A stretch of DNA of 64,000 bases from Roseicyclus salinarum. Its GTDB lineage: Bacteria; Pseudomonadota; Alphaproteobacteria; Rhodobacterales; Rhodobacteraceae. The stretch lies in contig NZ_JARRSA010000002.1 of the NCBI RefSeq assembly GCF_029624655.1, positions 124,001-188,000 of the forward strand. The letters are read 5' to 3'. Each line of letters starts with the position of its first letter. Position 1 is the first letter of the stretch. The notes under the pieces are model-generated. The model did not search any database. It saw only the letters and a list, made by a program, of their open reading frames with translations, and was not told where the DNA came from. The translations under genes and the position numbers were made by a program. Of this stretch, positions 8,716 to 17,491 are shown piece after piece.

Positions 8716-10253
8716 AGCTCGGGCGCGCCGATCAGGCGGTAGCTGACCGCCTCGGCGACATGGGGCGTCGAGATCGTCGCGCAGCCGTCGAGGTCGGCGA
8801 TCGTGCGCGCGAGCTTCAGGATCCGGTGATATCCGCGCGCCGAGAGGCGGAAACGCTCGGCCGCCTTCAGCAGCATCTCCCGCCCCGCCGCGTCCGGCGT
8901 CGCGATCCGGTCCAGAAGCGCGCCCTCCGCGTCGGCATTGACGCGGGCGGCGGCCTTCAGTTCGCCGAAGCGCGCGGCCTGCACCTCGCGCGCGGCGCGC
9001 ACGCGCTGGGCCACGCTCCGCGACGTCTCGCCGCCGGCCGGGATGTCGAGGTCGCGGTAGGAGACCGCGGGCACCTCGATGCGCAGGTCGAAGCGGTCCA
9101 TCAGCGGGCCCGAGATGCGCGACAGGTATTCCTGGCCGCACACCGGGGCGCGGCCGCAGGCCTGATCGGCGTCGTAGAGATGGCCGCAGCGGCAGGGATT
9201 GGCGGCGGCGACCAATAGGAAGCGGCAGGGATATTTCACGTGCGCGTTGGCGCGCGCCACGACGACCTCGCCCGTCTCGATGGGCTGGCGCAGCGTCTCG
9301 AGGACGGCGCGCGGGTATTCGGGGAATTCGTCGAGGAACAGGACGCCGTTGTGCGCCAGCGAGATCTCACCCGGTTCCGCGCCGCGCCCGCCGCCGACGA
9401 TGGCCGCCATCGAGGCCGTGTGATGCGGCGCGCGGAACGGGCGGGTGCGCGAGATGCCGCCCTCGTCGAGCAGTCCGGCGAGCGAATGGATCATCGAGGT
9501 CTCCAGCGCCTCGGGCGCGGACAGCTGTGGCAGGAGGCCCGGCAATCGCGCCGCGAGCATCGACTTGCCCGACCCCGGCGAGCCGATCATCAGCAGGTGA
9601 TGACGCCCGGCCGCCGCGATCTCGAGCGCGCGCTTGGCGCGTTCCTGTCCGCGCACCTCCGACAGGCAGCCCGGCACCGGCGTCTCGTCCAGTTCGCCCG
9701 GGCGCGCGGGTTCCAGCGGCGCGCGGTCGGTGAGGTGGGCGATCATCTCGGCGAGGCTTCCGGCGGCGTAGACCGGCGTCGCCCCGACCCAGGCCGCCTC
9801 CGCGCCGCAGGCGGCGGGACACAGAAGGACGCGCCCGTCCTCCCCGGCGGCAAGTGCCGCGGGGAGCGCGCCGAGGACCGCGACGAGGCGCCCGTCGAGC
9901 GATACCTCGCCCAGCGCCATGCTTTCCGCAATCCGGTCCGGCGGCACGATGCCGATGGCCGCGAGAAGCGCGAGCGTGATGGGCAGGTCGAAATGCGACC
10001 CCTCCTTGGGAAGGTTGGCGGGCGCGAGGTTCACGGTGATGCGCTTGGAGGGCAGGGCAATCGCCATGGCCTGCAGCGCGGTGCGCACGCGCTCGCGCGA
10101 TTCGGACACCGCCTTGTCGGGCAGGCCGACGACGGCGAAGCCCGGCAGGCCCGGCGTGACGGCGCATTGCACCTCGACCCGCCGCGCCTCGAGCCCCTCG
10201 AAGGCGACGGTGTGGCAGCGCGCGACGCTTTCGGGCCGGTGTCCGTCAAACAT
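8712..10253 (-). CDS. comM: YifB/ComM family Mg-chelatase-like AAA+ ATPase
   Basis: 513 residues. N-terminal ChlI/Lon-like domain ([22 protein letters not shown]), then an AAA+ module with Walker A GSPGSGKS near 222 and Walker [10 protein letters not shown], then the four-cysteine stretch [14 protein letters not shown]...C typical of YifB, and a C-terminal Mg-chelatase helical domain. In naturally competent bacteria ComM is a branch-migration helicase used in transformation. ATG at 10253; a GTG nine codons later is an alternative start. Confidence 0.92.
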   Translation of the reverse strand: MFDGHRPESVARCHTVAFEGLEARRVEVQCAVTPGLPGFAVVGLPDKAVSESRERVRTALQAMAIALPSKRITVNLAPANLPKEGSHFDLPITLALLAAIGIVPPDRIAESMALGEVSLDGRLVAVLGALPAALAAGEDGRVLLCPAACGAEAAWVGATPVYAAGSLAEMIAHLTDRAPLEPARPGELDETPVPGCLSEVRGQERAKRALEIAAAGRHHLLMIGSPGSGKSMLAARLPGLLPQLSAPEALETSMIHSLAGLLDEGGISRTRPFRAPHHTASMAAIVGGGRGAEPGEISLAHNGVLFLDEFPEYPRAVLETLRQPIETGEVVVARANAHVKYPCRFLLVAAANPCRCGHLYDADQACGRAPVCGQEYLSRISGPLMDRFDLRIEVPAVSYRDLDIPAGGETSRSVAQRVRAAREVQAARFGELKAAARVNADAEGALLDRIATPDAAGREMLLKAAERFRLSARGYHRILKLARTIADLDGCATISTPHVAEAVSYRLIGAPEL

Positions 10254-10277
10254 GGTTAACGTTTAGCGGCCAAGCGT

Positions 10278-11162
10278 TTACGAACGGTTAAGCCGTCCTT
10301 CGCGGAGCGCCGTGAACCGTGGCCAGGCTTCCGGGTCGGCGACGGTCTTGTCGCGGCAGAAGCGGTTGCAGAAGCCGAAGACGTCCCCGCCGATCTCGGC
10401 GAGGTGCGTCACGGGCTCGCCCGAATAGGGGCAGGCGTCGTTCAGGGGCGTTCCGTCGTCCACGGCGCGCGCCGCGATTGTCGGGGGGGCCGGGAATGGC
10501 ACGCGCTCCAGCGGCATCCGGTATTGCGATAGGTCGGCGCCGCCCTCCGCGGCGCCCATGGCGCGCCATCGGCGGATGTCGGGATGCGCGAGCATCGCGT
10601 CGACGTAGCGGCGCGCGTGGTCGGGACCGGGCAGGCCGTATGTGGCGATCCGGGTGGCGACGGGCCCGTGAAAGACGTCGGCGAGGGTGAAGCCGCCGAA
10701 CAGCCAGGGCCCGCCCGAGCGGTCGAGCGCGCGGCCCCAGAGGTCCGCGATGCGGCCGAGGTCCGCGAGGACGTCCTGCGAGGGCGCGAAACCGGCCCAG
10801 CCCGTGCGCAGGTTCATCGGGCACGCGCGGCGAAGGGCGGTGAAGCCCGAATGCATCTCGGCGACGATGCTTTGCGCCTCGGCCCTCGCGCGGCCGTCCG
10901 CGGGCAGGAGGCCGTGGTCGGGAAAGGCCTCCGCGAGGTGCCACGCGATGGCGAGGCTGTCGTCCAGGATGCCGCCCTCGGGCGTCCGGGCGACCGGCAC
11001 GGTCCCCTTGCCGCCGAAGGCCGCCACGTCGGACGCGAAGGCGTCCGAGTACAGGCGGGTCGTGACCACCTCGACGGGAATACCGAACGCGGCGAAGGGG
11101 AGCCAGCCGCGCAGCGACCACGAGGAGTAGGATCGTTGTCCGATGAGAAGGCGATATGTCAT
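10278..11162 (-). CDS. Glutathione S-transferase family protein with Cys-rich C-terminal extension
   Basis: 294 residues, longer than a usual ~210-residue GST. The N-terminal thioredoxin-like half starts TYRLLIGQRSYSSWSLRGWL, with the SYSSWSLR signature of one bacterial GST subgroup; an all-helical GST C-domain follows. After ~235 residues comes a compact tail containing CPYSGEPVTH and FGFCNRFCRD. These spaced cysteines look like a small YHS/TRASH-type metal-binding module. Substrate unknown. It overlaps no neighbour and lies between comM and the phosphatase/cobU pair on the same strand. Confidence 0.85.
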   Translation of the reverse strand: MTYRLLIGQRSYSSWSLRGWLPFAAFGIPVEVVTTRLYSDAFASDVAAFGGKGTVPVARTPEGGILDDSLAIAWHLAEAFPDHGLLPADGRARAEAQSIVAEMHSGFTALRRACPMNLRTGWAGFAPSQDVLADLGRIADLWGRALDRSGGPWLFGGFTLADVFHGPVATRIATYGLPGPDHARRYVDAMLAHPDIRRWRAMGAAEGGADLSQYRMPLERVPFPAPPTIAARAVDDGTPLNDACPYSGEPVTHLAEIGGDVFGFCNRFCRDKTVADPEAWPRFTALREGRLNRS

Positions 11163-11220
11163 CGCGCCATGAGCGGTGGAGGGACCCGTGCCGTCAATCG
11201 CGATTTCCTGATGGGGGCGA

Positions 11221-11802
11221 TCAGGCGAGGTGATTGACCGAAACGATGCGCCACCCCGCGCCGTCGCGGTCCAGCCGCGTGACCGACAGCGGCTCGATCC
11301 GGTGCCCCAGCGCCTTCATGGGGCCGAGGCCCCCGGCATGGCCGAGGTGGCTCAGGATCACGCCCATGTGCGCCACGGCCACGAGGTCCGCGCCGGGGTG
11401 CAGGCGCGCGAGCGCGTCGATCGCGTCCGACACGCGCGCGGCGACGCCGTTCCATGTCTCGCCCCCGGGGGCCGCGACGGTGCCCGGCGTCTCCCAGAAG
11501 GCGCGCGACAGGTCGGGGTCGCGCGTGGAGACCTCGTCGAACACGAGGCCGTCCCATTCGCCGAAATCGAATTCGCGCAGGCGCGGCTCGTCGGGAAGGC
11601 GCGTCCGCCCCGCGCCCAGCCGGTCCGCCGTCGCCGAGGCGCGCGCGAGATCGGAGGACACGAGAAGGGCGTCCCGTGGCAGATGCGCGTCCAGCCGCGC
11701 GAGCGCCGCGTCGTCCGACAGGTCCGCCGGCACGTCGCGCCAGCCGGTGAAGGCGCGTTCGTGCGTCGGGCCGTGACGGACCCACCAGAGGCGCGCTACC
11801 AA
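11221..11802 (-). CDS. Histidine phosphatase family protein (possible alpha-ribazole phosphatase)
   Basis: 193 residues. The phosphoglycerate-mutase-like active site begins at residue 9 (RHGPT, with the nucleophilic His at 10), followed by SSDLARASATADRL and the later catalytic VAVAHMGVILSHLG. It overlaps the 3' end of cobU by 7 bp, so the two are probably cotranslated. Adjacency to cobU suggests CobC (alpha-ribazole-5'-phosphate phosphatase, B12 assembly), but the family is broad and that assignment is inference. Confidence 0.85.
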   Translation of the reverse strand: MVARLWWVRHGPTHERAFTGWRDVPADLSDDAALARLDAHLPRDALLVSSDLARASATADRLGAGRTRLPDEPRLREFDFGEWDGLVFDEVSTRDPDLSRAFWETPGTVAAPGGETWNGVAARVSDAIDALARLHPGADLVAVAHMGVILSHLGHAGGLGPMKALGHRIEPLSVTRLDRDGAGWRIVSVNHLA

Positions 11803-12407
11803 GACGTGCCGCCCGGGTGGTCCGGGGCTTCGGCGTCAAGATCGTCGGCCCAGTCGTCTTCCGCCCGGTTCTCCTCGGGCGCCGGGGGCGCGCCCTTCAG
11901 GACCGACGGCAGGCCCGCAGTGACGAGGACCACGAGATCGGCCTGCGCGGCAAGGCGCTGGTTCAGCCGCCCCTGCGCGGCGCGGAAGGCGCGGGCCATC
12001 GCGTTCTCGGGCACGATGCCGCCCGAGACGTCGTTGGTGACGATCACGACCGGTTGTGACATCTGCGCGAGAAGGTCGATCAGGGCGTCGGTTTCCTCGG
12101 CGAGGTCGGCCTCGTCGAGCATCTGGTTGGTCAGCCAGAAGGTGATGCAGTCCACCAGGACCACCTCGCCGATCTCGGCGTTCAGCAGCGCGCGCTCGAG
12201 GTCGAGCGGCGCCTCGATCGTGCGCCAGCCCTGTCCGAAACGCCGCGCGCGATGCTCGGCGATCTTGGCCTCCATCTCGGCGTCGTGCGCTTCGGCGGTT
12301 GCGACGTAGACCTTGGCCAGACCGCTTTGCCGCACCAGCCTCTCGGCGAAGGCCGACTTGCCCGAGGATGCGCCGCCGATGATCAGCGTGAGAGGAGGAA
12401 GCCGCAA
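11796..12407 (-). CDS. cobU: Bifunctional adenosylcobinamide kinase / adenosylcobinamide-phosphate guanylyltransferase
   Basis: 203 residues if started at the TTG at 12407, directly before the conserved LPPLTLIIGGASSGKS; the frame is open further upstream, so an earlier start remains possible. P-loop GGASSGKS at 11-18. The region EAKIAEHRARR carries the His that becomes guanylylated in CobU, followed by VVLVDCITFWLTNQM and IVTNDVSGGIVPEN. The enzyme phosphorylates adenosylcobinamide and adds GMP during late B12 synthesis. It is divergent from rpoH. A B12-dependent NrdJ elsewhere in the window is a consumer of the product. Confidence 0.92.
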   Translation of the reverse strand: MRLPPLTLIIGGASSGKSAFAERLVRQSGLAKVYVATAEAHDAEMEAKIAEHRARRFGQGWRTIEAPLDLERALLNAEIGEVVLVDCITFWLTNQMLDEADLAEETDALIDLLAQMSQPVVIVTNDVSGGIVPENAMARAFRAAQGRLNQRLAAQADLVVLVTAGLPSVLKGAPPAPEENRAEDDWADDLDAEAPDHPGGTSW

Positions 12408-12424
12408 TTTTCTTTTCCGAAAAG

Positions 12425-12453
12425 TGAACCAAACGAGATTTGGCTGCGTAACA
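12425..12453 (+). promoter_or_regulatory. Candidate ECF (RpoE-type) promoter for rpoH
   Basis: TGAACC at 12425-12430, then exactly 18 bases, then TAACA at 12449-12453. This differs at one base in each element from the TGATCC-N18-TAAGA pattern described for Rhodobacter sigma-E promoters. A start near 12460 would give a leader of ~45 nt before the rpoH ATG. Not tested. Confidence 0.5.
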
Positions 12454-12506
12454 CGGACAAAGACTGCTTGCGAGACCATCAGGGAAACCAACATCGGGGG
12501 TGCGTC

Positions 12507-13388
12507 ATGGCACTTGACATGGGTGGAGATCAGTCGCTTTCGCGTCGTGCGATGAAGGCCGAGCTTCTGGACGCAGAGACGGAGCTCAAGCTGGCGTACG
12601 CGTGGCGCGACCATCGGGACGAGGAGGCGTTGCACCGTCTCGTGACCGCCTACATGCGCCTGGCGATCTCCATGGCGGCCAAGTTCAAGCGCTACGGCGC
12701 GCCGATGAACGACCTGATCCAGGAAGCCGGCCTTGGCCTGATGAAGGCGGCCGACAAGTTCGACCCCGACCGCGGCGTGCGCTTCTCGACCTACGCGGTG
12801 TGGTGGATCAAGGCGTCGATCCAGGATTACGTGATGCGCAACTGGTCGATGGTGCGCACCGGGTCCACGTCCTCGCAGAAGTCGCTGTTCTTCAACATGC
12901 GCCGCGTCCAGGCCCGGCTCGAGCGCGAGGCGATGGCCGAGGGTCAGACGCTCGACAAGCACCAGCTTCGCCAGATGATCGCGACCGAGGTCGGCGTGCC
13001 GCTTCACGACGTGGAGATGATGGAGGGGCGCCTTGCGGGGTCCGACTACTCGCTGAACGCCACGCAGTCCGTCGACGACGAGGGCCGCGAGTGGATCGAC
13101 ACGCTCGAGGACGAGAGCGAACAGGCCGCGGCGGCGGTCGAGCACGCCCATGACATGGAGACGCTGCGCGACTGGCTGATCAACGCCATGGGCGCCCTCA
13201 ACGAACGCGAGCGCTTCATCGTCCGCGAACGCAAGCTCCGCGAGGATCCGCGCACCCTCGAGAGCCTCGGCAACGAGCTTGGGCTGTCCAAGGAACGCGT
13301 CCGCCAGCTTGAGGCGGCGGCTTTCGGCAAGATGCGCAAGACGCTCGAGATGCAGTCGAAGGAGGTCCGGTCATTCCTCGCCGTGTGA
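12507..13388 (+). CDS. rpoH: RNA polymerase sigma-32-type factor (RpoHII-like)
   Basis: 293 residues from the ATG at 12507 (GGGGG upstream); the frame is open before it, but conservation begins at MALDMGG. Sigma-70 region 2 is intact (NDLIQEAGLGLMKAADKFD, STYAVWWIKASIQDYVMRN). The RpoH box QKSLFFNMRR is at 124-133, and region 4.2 ends with LGLSKERVRQLEAAAFGKMR. These identify the heat-shock sigma class. The overall sequence resembles the RpoHII branch, which in Rhodobacter serves the singlet-oxygen response downstream of RpoE-ChrR; that subtype call is from memory. The ECF-like promoter upstream fits it. Confidence 0.9.
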   Translation: MALDMGGDQSLSRRAMKAELLDAETELKLAYAWRDHRDEEALHRLVTAYMRLAISMAAKFKRYGAPMNDLIQEAGLGLMKAADKFDPDRGVRFSTYAVWWIKASIQDYVMRNWSMVRTGSTSSQKSLFFNMRRVQARLEREAMAEGQTLDKHQLRQMIATEVGVPLHDVEMMEGRLAGSDYSLNATQSVDDEGREWIDTLEDESEQAAAAVEHAHDMETLRDWLINAMGALNERERFIVRERKLREDPRTLESLGNELGLSKERVRQLEAAAFGKMRKTLEMQSKEVRSFLAV

Positions 13389-13570
13389 TCCTCCACGCCC
13401 CGCTGGCGCTTTTGGCGCTCATGTTCGGGGCGAGCCTCATGCTGCGTGCGCCCGACGGCGGATTGTCGGCGGCGCCCCTGGGAATCGCGGAACGTGCCGC
13501 GAGCGGGGTGGTGTCGGACGCTGACGGCGATGGCGCTTTGCGCCCGGCGCTTTTCGCCTTCGCCGACTGA
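13385..13570 (+). CDS. Small hypothetical membrane or secreted protein
   Basis: 61 codons beginning with a GTG that overlaps the rpoH stop (GTGA). The first ~22 residues are hydrophobic (ILHAPLALLALMFGASLML), a possible signal or anchor, followed by a polar tail. I recognise no family. The tight coupling to rpoH is the only argument that it is a real gene; in GC-rich DNA an open frame of this size is common by chance. Confidence 0.35.
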   Translation: MILHAPLALLALMFGASLMLRAPDGGLSAAPLGIAERAASGVVSDADGDGALRPALFAFAD

Positions 13571-13600
13571 TCCACGCCGCAACGCACGGGGACCAGCCTC

Positions 13601-14443
13601 ATGACCGACGACCCCGCGCGCCGCCGCACGCGACGCGCTCCGCTTCTGCTTGCGGCCATTGCGCTTCTGCCGGCGCAGGGATCGGCCGAGCGCATCGACG
13701 ACGCTCTGGAGCTTTCGGCGCGCGCTGCCGGCTCGGATGTCGTCGTTCTGGGCGAGATCCACGACAGCCCCGCGCATCACGCCTTCCAGGCCGAGGCCAT
13801 GGCGGCGCTGGGGCCGACCGCGATCGTGTTCGAGATGCTCACCGACGAGGAAGCGGCGCGCGTGACGCCCGAGCTTGCGGCCGACGCCGGCGCGCTCGAG
13901 GCGGCGCTTGCCTGGGGCGAGTCCGGCTGGCCCGATTTCTCGATGTACTACCCGTTGCTGGCCTACGGAACCACGCTTCCCATCCTCGGCGCCGAGGTGC
14001 CGAGAGCGCGCGCGCGCCAGGCCTTCGCAGACGGCGCGGCCACCGTCTTCGGCGGCGACGCGGCCCGCTTCGGCCTGACCCGAAGCCTCGATCCGGGCGA
14101 GCAGGCCCTGCGTGAGGCCGAACAGCTCGAGGCGCACTGCAACGCGCTTCCCGAAGACATCCTGCCCGGCTTCGTCGAGGCGCAGAGGCTGCGCGACGCG
14201 ATGCTGGCCGATGCGGCCCTGAAGGCGCTGGCCGCGCACGGCGCGCCGGTGGTCGTCGTCACCGGAAACGGCCATGCGCGCCGCGACTGGGGGGTGCCCG
14301 CGCTTCTGGCCGAGGCGGAGCCCGGTCTGTCTGTCCTCAGCCTCGGCCAGTTCGAGGCGGAGCCCGAGGGCGAGGTTCCGTTCGATTTCTGGACGGTCGC
14401 CGATCCGGTCGAACGCGAGGACCCCTGCGCGGCCTTCCGCTGA
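13601..14443 (+). CDS. ChaN family protein
   Basis: 280 residues with an N-terminal hydrophobic export signal ([16 protein letters not shown], residues 15-30). The ChaN/DUF399 signature GEIHD is at 51-55, with [10 protein letters not shown] and the C-terminal [14 protein letters not shown]. Campylobacter ChaN binds haem and is implicated in iron uptake; the role here is inferred from fold only. No lipobox Cys is visible, so it is probably a soluble periplasmic form. It lies downstream of rpoH on the same strand. Confidence 0.85.
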   Translation: MTDDPARRRTRRAPLLLAAIALLPAQGSAERIDDALELSARAAGSDVVVLGEIHDSPAHHAFQAEAMAALGPTAIVFEMLTDEEAARVTPELAADAGALEAALAWGESGWPDFSMYYPLLAYGTTLPILGAEVPRARARQAFADGAATVFGGDAARFGLTRSLDPGEQALREAEQLEAHCNALPEDILPGFVEAQRLRDAMLADAALKALAAHGAPVVVVTGNGHARRDWGVPALLAEAEPGLSVLSLGQFEAEPEGEVPFDFWTVADPVEREDPCAAFR

Positions 14444-14595
14444 CCCTCGCGCCGCGCCGCCGCGCCCTGCCCTTCGATGCCCCTCCGGTCGCACCGAAGG
14501 GGGCCGGGGGCGACCGTCCCGCCGATCCGGAATTCGGCATTGCCCCCACCGGGGCCGGGACCTAACCTTCGACAGGGGCAATCACCGGACCGGAC

Positions 14596-15792
14596 ATGCT
14601 GGCCGACAGGACCATCCTTCTCATCATCGGCGGCGGCATCGCGGCCTACAAGGCGCTGGACCTGATCCGGCGCCTCCGCGAAAGAGGCGCGCGAGTCGTG
14701 CCCGTCCTGACGCGGGCCGCGGAAGAATTCGTGACGCCGCTGAGCGTCTCGGCGCTGGCGGGCGAGAAGGTCTTTCGCGACCTCTTCGACCTGACCGACG
14801 AGGCCGAGATGGGCCATATCGAGCTGTCGCGCGCCGCAGACCTCCTCGTGGTCGCGCCGGCGACGGCGAACCTCATGGCGAAGATGGCGGGCGGACATGC
14901 CGACGATCTCGCCTCGACCGTCCTGATGGCAACCGACAAGCGCGTCCTGATCGCCCCCTCGATGAACGTGCGCATGTGGGAGCACCCGGCCACCCGGCGC
15001 AACCTCGGCACGCTGCGCGAGGACGGCATTCTCGTCGTCGGCCCCGCGGACGGCGCGATGGCCTGCGGCGAGTTCGGACCGGGACGGATGGCGGAAGTGC
15101 CACAGATCCTGTCCGCGATCGAGGCCGCGCTGGGCGCGGGGCCGCTGGCGGGCAGGCATGTCCTCGTCACGTCGGGACCGACCCACGAACCCATAGACCC
15201 GGTTCGCTACATCGCCAACCGTTCGTCCGGGGCGCAGGGGACGGCCATCGCCGCCGCGCTGCGCGACCTCGGCGCGCGGGTGAGCTTCGTGACCGGTCCG
15301 GCATCGGTGCCGCCGCCGCAGGGCGTCGAGGTGATCGCCGTCGAGACCGCGTCCGAGATGCTGGACGCGACACTCGCCGCGCTCCCCGCGGACGCCGCCG
15401 TCTTCGCCGCCGCGGTGGCCGACTGGAAGGTCGAGAACGCCTCGGGGCAGAAGATCAAGAAGACCGCCGAGGCCGCCGCGCCCAGCCTGCGCTTCGGCGA
15501 GAACCCCGATATCCTCGCCACGGTGTCGCGGATGGAGGCGGGGCGGCCGCGCCTCGTCGTGGGGTTCGCCGCCGAGACCGAGGCGGTGGAGGACAACGCC
15601 ACCGCCAAGCGCGCGCGGAAGGGCTGCGACTGGATTGTCGCCAACGACGTGTCGCCCGCGACGGGCATCATGGGCGGGACGGAGAACGCGGTGACGCTGA
15701 TCACCGGGGAGGGGGCGGAGGCCTGGCCCCGGATGTCGAAGGACGAGACGGCGCGGCGGCTGGCGTCGCGCATCGCCCTGGCGCTCGGCTGA
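14596..15792 (+). CDS. coaBC: Bifunctional phosphopantothenoylcysteine decarboxylase / phosphopantothenate-cysteine ligase
   Basis: 398 residues. The CoaC half has [17 protein letters not shown] at the start, the active-site His in [28 protein letters not shown] near 121-128 (the PxMNxxMW motif) and the cysteine loop [13 protein letters not shown]. The CoaB half follows from ~185 ([24 protein letters not shown]). Both halves look complete. It catalyses two successive steps of coenzyme A synthesis and binds FMN. dut follows 50 bp later on the same strand, a classic coaBC-dut pairing. Confidence 0.95.
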   Translation: MLADRTILLIIGGGIAAYKALDLIRRLRERGARVVPVLTRAAEEFVTPLSVSALAGEKVFRDLFDLTDEAEMGHIELSRAADLLVVAPATANLMAKMAGGHADDLASTVLMATDKRVLIAPSMNVRMWEHPATRRNLGTLREDGILVVGPADGAMACGEFGPGRMAEVPQILSAIEAALGAGPLAGRHVLVTSGPTHEPIDPVRYIANRSSGAQGTAIAAALRDLGARVSFVTGPASVPPPQGVEVIAVETASEMLDATLAALPADAAVFAAAVADWKVENASGQKIKKTAEAAAPSLRFGENPDILATVSRMEAGRPRLVVGFAAETEAVEDNATAKRARKGCDWIVANDVSPATGIMGGTENAVTLITGEGAEAWPRMSKDETARRLASRIALALG

Positions 15793-15811
15793 GTGGCGGC
15801 GCCGGTATCTT

Positions 15812-15835
15812 GCGTATTTGGAGAAAGATGAAGGG
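15812..15835 (-). repeat. Intergenic TTCATCTTTC repeat, copy A
   Basis: The sequence between coaBC and dut reads, on the minus strand, CTTCATCTTTCTCCAAATACGC. It matches the repeats at 38388 and 48250. It carries an ATG that opens the dut frame, but that ATG belongs to the repeat. Confidence 0.7.
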
Positions 15836-15842
15836 GACGCGC

Positions 15843-16325
15843 GTGTCTGGTCTGCCGGTGACTGTTCCGATCGAGGTCTTGCGCGAGGACTGGGCCGATC
15901 CGGCCGTGCCCCTGCCGCATTACGCGACGGCGGGCGCCGCGGGGGCGGACCTGCGCGCGAACCTCGTCCCCGGGGACCGCGAGGCCGGGCTGGTCCTCGC
16001 GCCGATGCAGCGCGCGGTCGTTCCCACTGGGCTGCGGGTGGCGATCCCCGAGGGATACGAGATGCAGATCCGGCCGCGCTCGGGACTTGCGCTGAAGCAC
16101 GGCATCACGCTGCCCAACACGCCCGGCACCATCGACGCGGACTATCGCGGGCCGCTTGGGGTGCTTCTGGTGAACCTCGGGGCGGAGCCCTACAGGATCT
16201 GCCATGGCGACCGGATCGCCCAGGCGGTGGTCGCGCCGGTCGTGCAGGCGCGGTTCGTCGTGGCGGGGAGGCTGGACGAGACCGCGCGCGGCGAGGGGGG
16301 CTTCGGCTCCACCGGGGTGAGCTGA
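15843..16325 (+). CDS. dut: dUTP diphosphatase
   Basis: 160 residues from a GTG at 15843 with AAGGGG six bases upstream; an in-frame ATG at 15828 lies within a repeat and is a less likely start. The five dUTPase motifs are visible: [45 protein letters not shown] and the C-terminal P-loop-like [10 protein letters not shown]. It hydrolyses dUTP to dUMP, keeping uracil out of DNA and supplying thymidylate synthesis; it is a homotrimer in this family. Its stop overlaps the next gene's ATG. Confidence 0.95.
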   Translation: MSGLPVTVPIEVLREDWADPAVPLPHYATAGAAGADLRANLVPGDREAGLVLAPMQRAVVPTGLRVAIPEGYEMQIRPRSGLALKHGITLPNTPGTIDADYRGPLGVLLVNLGAEPYRICHGDRIAQAVVAPVVQARFVVAGRLDETARGEGGFGSTGVS

Positions 16326-17380
16326 TGCTGTTCGTCCTGTTCGTGGCGGCCGTCATCTGGGGGATCGGGCACTTCATGGGCGTGCCGAGGGCCGCCCGGC
16401 TGAACATGCTGGGACTGCTCTATGTCGCGGTGCTGGCCGTGCAGGTGGCCCTGCCCGGCGGCCATCCGGTCCGCGAGCTGACCGGTGGCTCGCCCGCGCT
16501 GTGGCTGCTGCTGGGGGCGGGAGCAGTCCTCGTGCTGATCTATCGCGCGATCCTGTCGAAGGTCCGGGGGCGGGCGGAGGCCGCGGAGGCGGCGCGCGAG
16601 CCCGTGACCGGGCCAGAGGAGGGCGCGCCCTTCAGCGACGTGGAACTGGAACGCTACGCCCGCCACATCACGTTGCCCGACATCGGAGGCGGCGGGCAGT
16701 TCGCGTTGAAACGCGCGCGTGTCCTCGTGGTGGGGGCGGGGGGCCTCGGCTCTCCGGCGCTGCTTTATCTCGCGGCGGCGGGCGTGGGTCGGATCGGCGT
16801 GATCGACGGCGACGTGGTGGCCCTGTCGAACCTTCAGCGGCAGGTGATCCATACCGACGAGCGGCAGGACATGCCCAAGGTCTTCTCGGCGCAGGCCGCG
16901 ATGACGGCGCTGAACCCGCACGTCGAGGTCCGGCCCTACAACCGCGCGCTGACCGCCGAGATCGCCGCGACGCTCTTCGAGGACTACGACCTGATCCTCG
17001 ACGGGACGGACACCTACGAGACGCGGGCGCTCGTCAACCGCGCGGCCGTCGCGGCGGGACGGCCCGTCCTTGCCGGCGCGATCAGCGCGTGGGAGGGGCA
17101 GGTGACGCTTTACGATCCGGCCGCGGGCGCGCCGTGCCTGACCTGCGTCTTCCCCGAGCCGCCCGCCCCGGGGCTTGCGGCGACCTGCGCGGAGACCGGC
17201 GTGATCGGCGCGCTGCCGGGCGTCGTCGGCTCGCTGATGGCGCTGGAGGCGGTCAAGCATGTCACCGGCGCGGGCGAGGGGCTGCGGGGCCGGATGCTGA
17301 TCTACGACGCGCTCCATGCCGAGATGCGCACGATCCGCGTGGCGCGCCGCCCCGACTGCCCGGTCTGCGGATCGATCTGA
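16325..17380 (+). CDS. moeB: HesA/MoeB/ThiF family adenylyltransferase with N-terminal membrane segments
   Basis: 351 residues; the ATG overlaps the dut stop by one base. Residues 1-19, 27-43 and 57-75 are hydrophobic helices, an addition to the usual ~250-residue MoeB. The E1-like domain has VLVVGAGGLGSPALLYLAAAG near 136-156, the adenylation Arg in NLQRQVIH, and two zinc pairs (CLTC near 273, CPVC at the C-terminus). MoeB adenylates the C-terminal glycine of MoaD for molybdopterin synthesis. xdhABC in this window needs that cofactor. ThiF-like use for thiamin is an alternative. Confidence 0.87.
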   Translation: MLFVLFVAAVIWGIGHFMGVPRAARLNMLGLLYVAVLAVQVALPGGHPVRELTGGSPALWLLLGAGAVLVLIYRAILSKVRGRAEAAEAAREPVTGPEEGAPFSDVELERYARHITLPDIGGGGQFALKRARVLVVGAGGLGSPALLYLAAAGVGRIGVIDGDVVALSNLQRQVIHTDERQDMPKVFSAQAAMTALNPHVEVRPYNRALTAEIAATLFEDYDLILDGTDTYETRALVNRAAVAAGRPVLAGAISAWEGQVTLYDPAAGAPCLTCVFPEPPAPGLAATCAETGVIGALPGVVGSLMALEAVKHVTGAGEGLRGRMLIYDALHAEMRTIRVARRPDCPVCGSI

Positions 17381-17491
17381 CGCCGTCGCCAGCGCGAGGC
17401 CGCGGGGCGCCTTTCCGGCCGCCTGCGCAGGGGGGCCTCGCAACCGGGGCGGCGGCGGACTAGGTATCGCGTGACACGAGGGGAGACCGAC

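Noticed and set aside
15828-15842. ATG at 15828 as the dut start
   Set aside because: It belongs to an intergenic repeat copy; the GTG at 15843 has the better-placed ribosome site.
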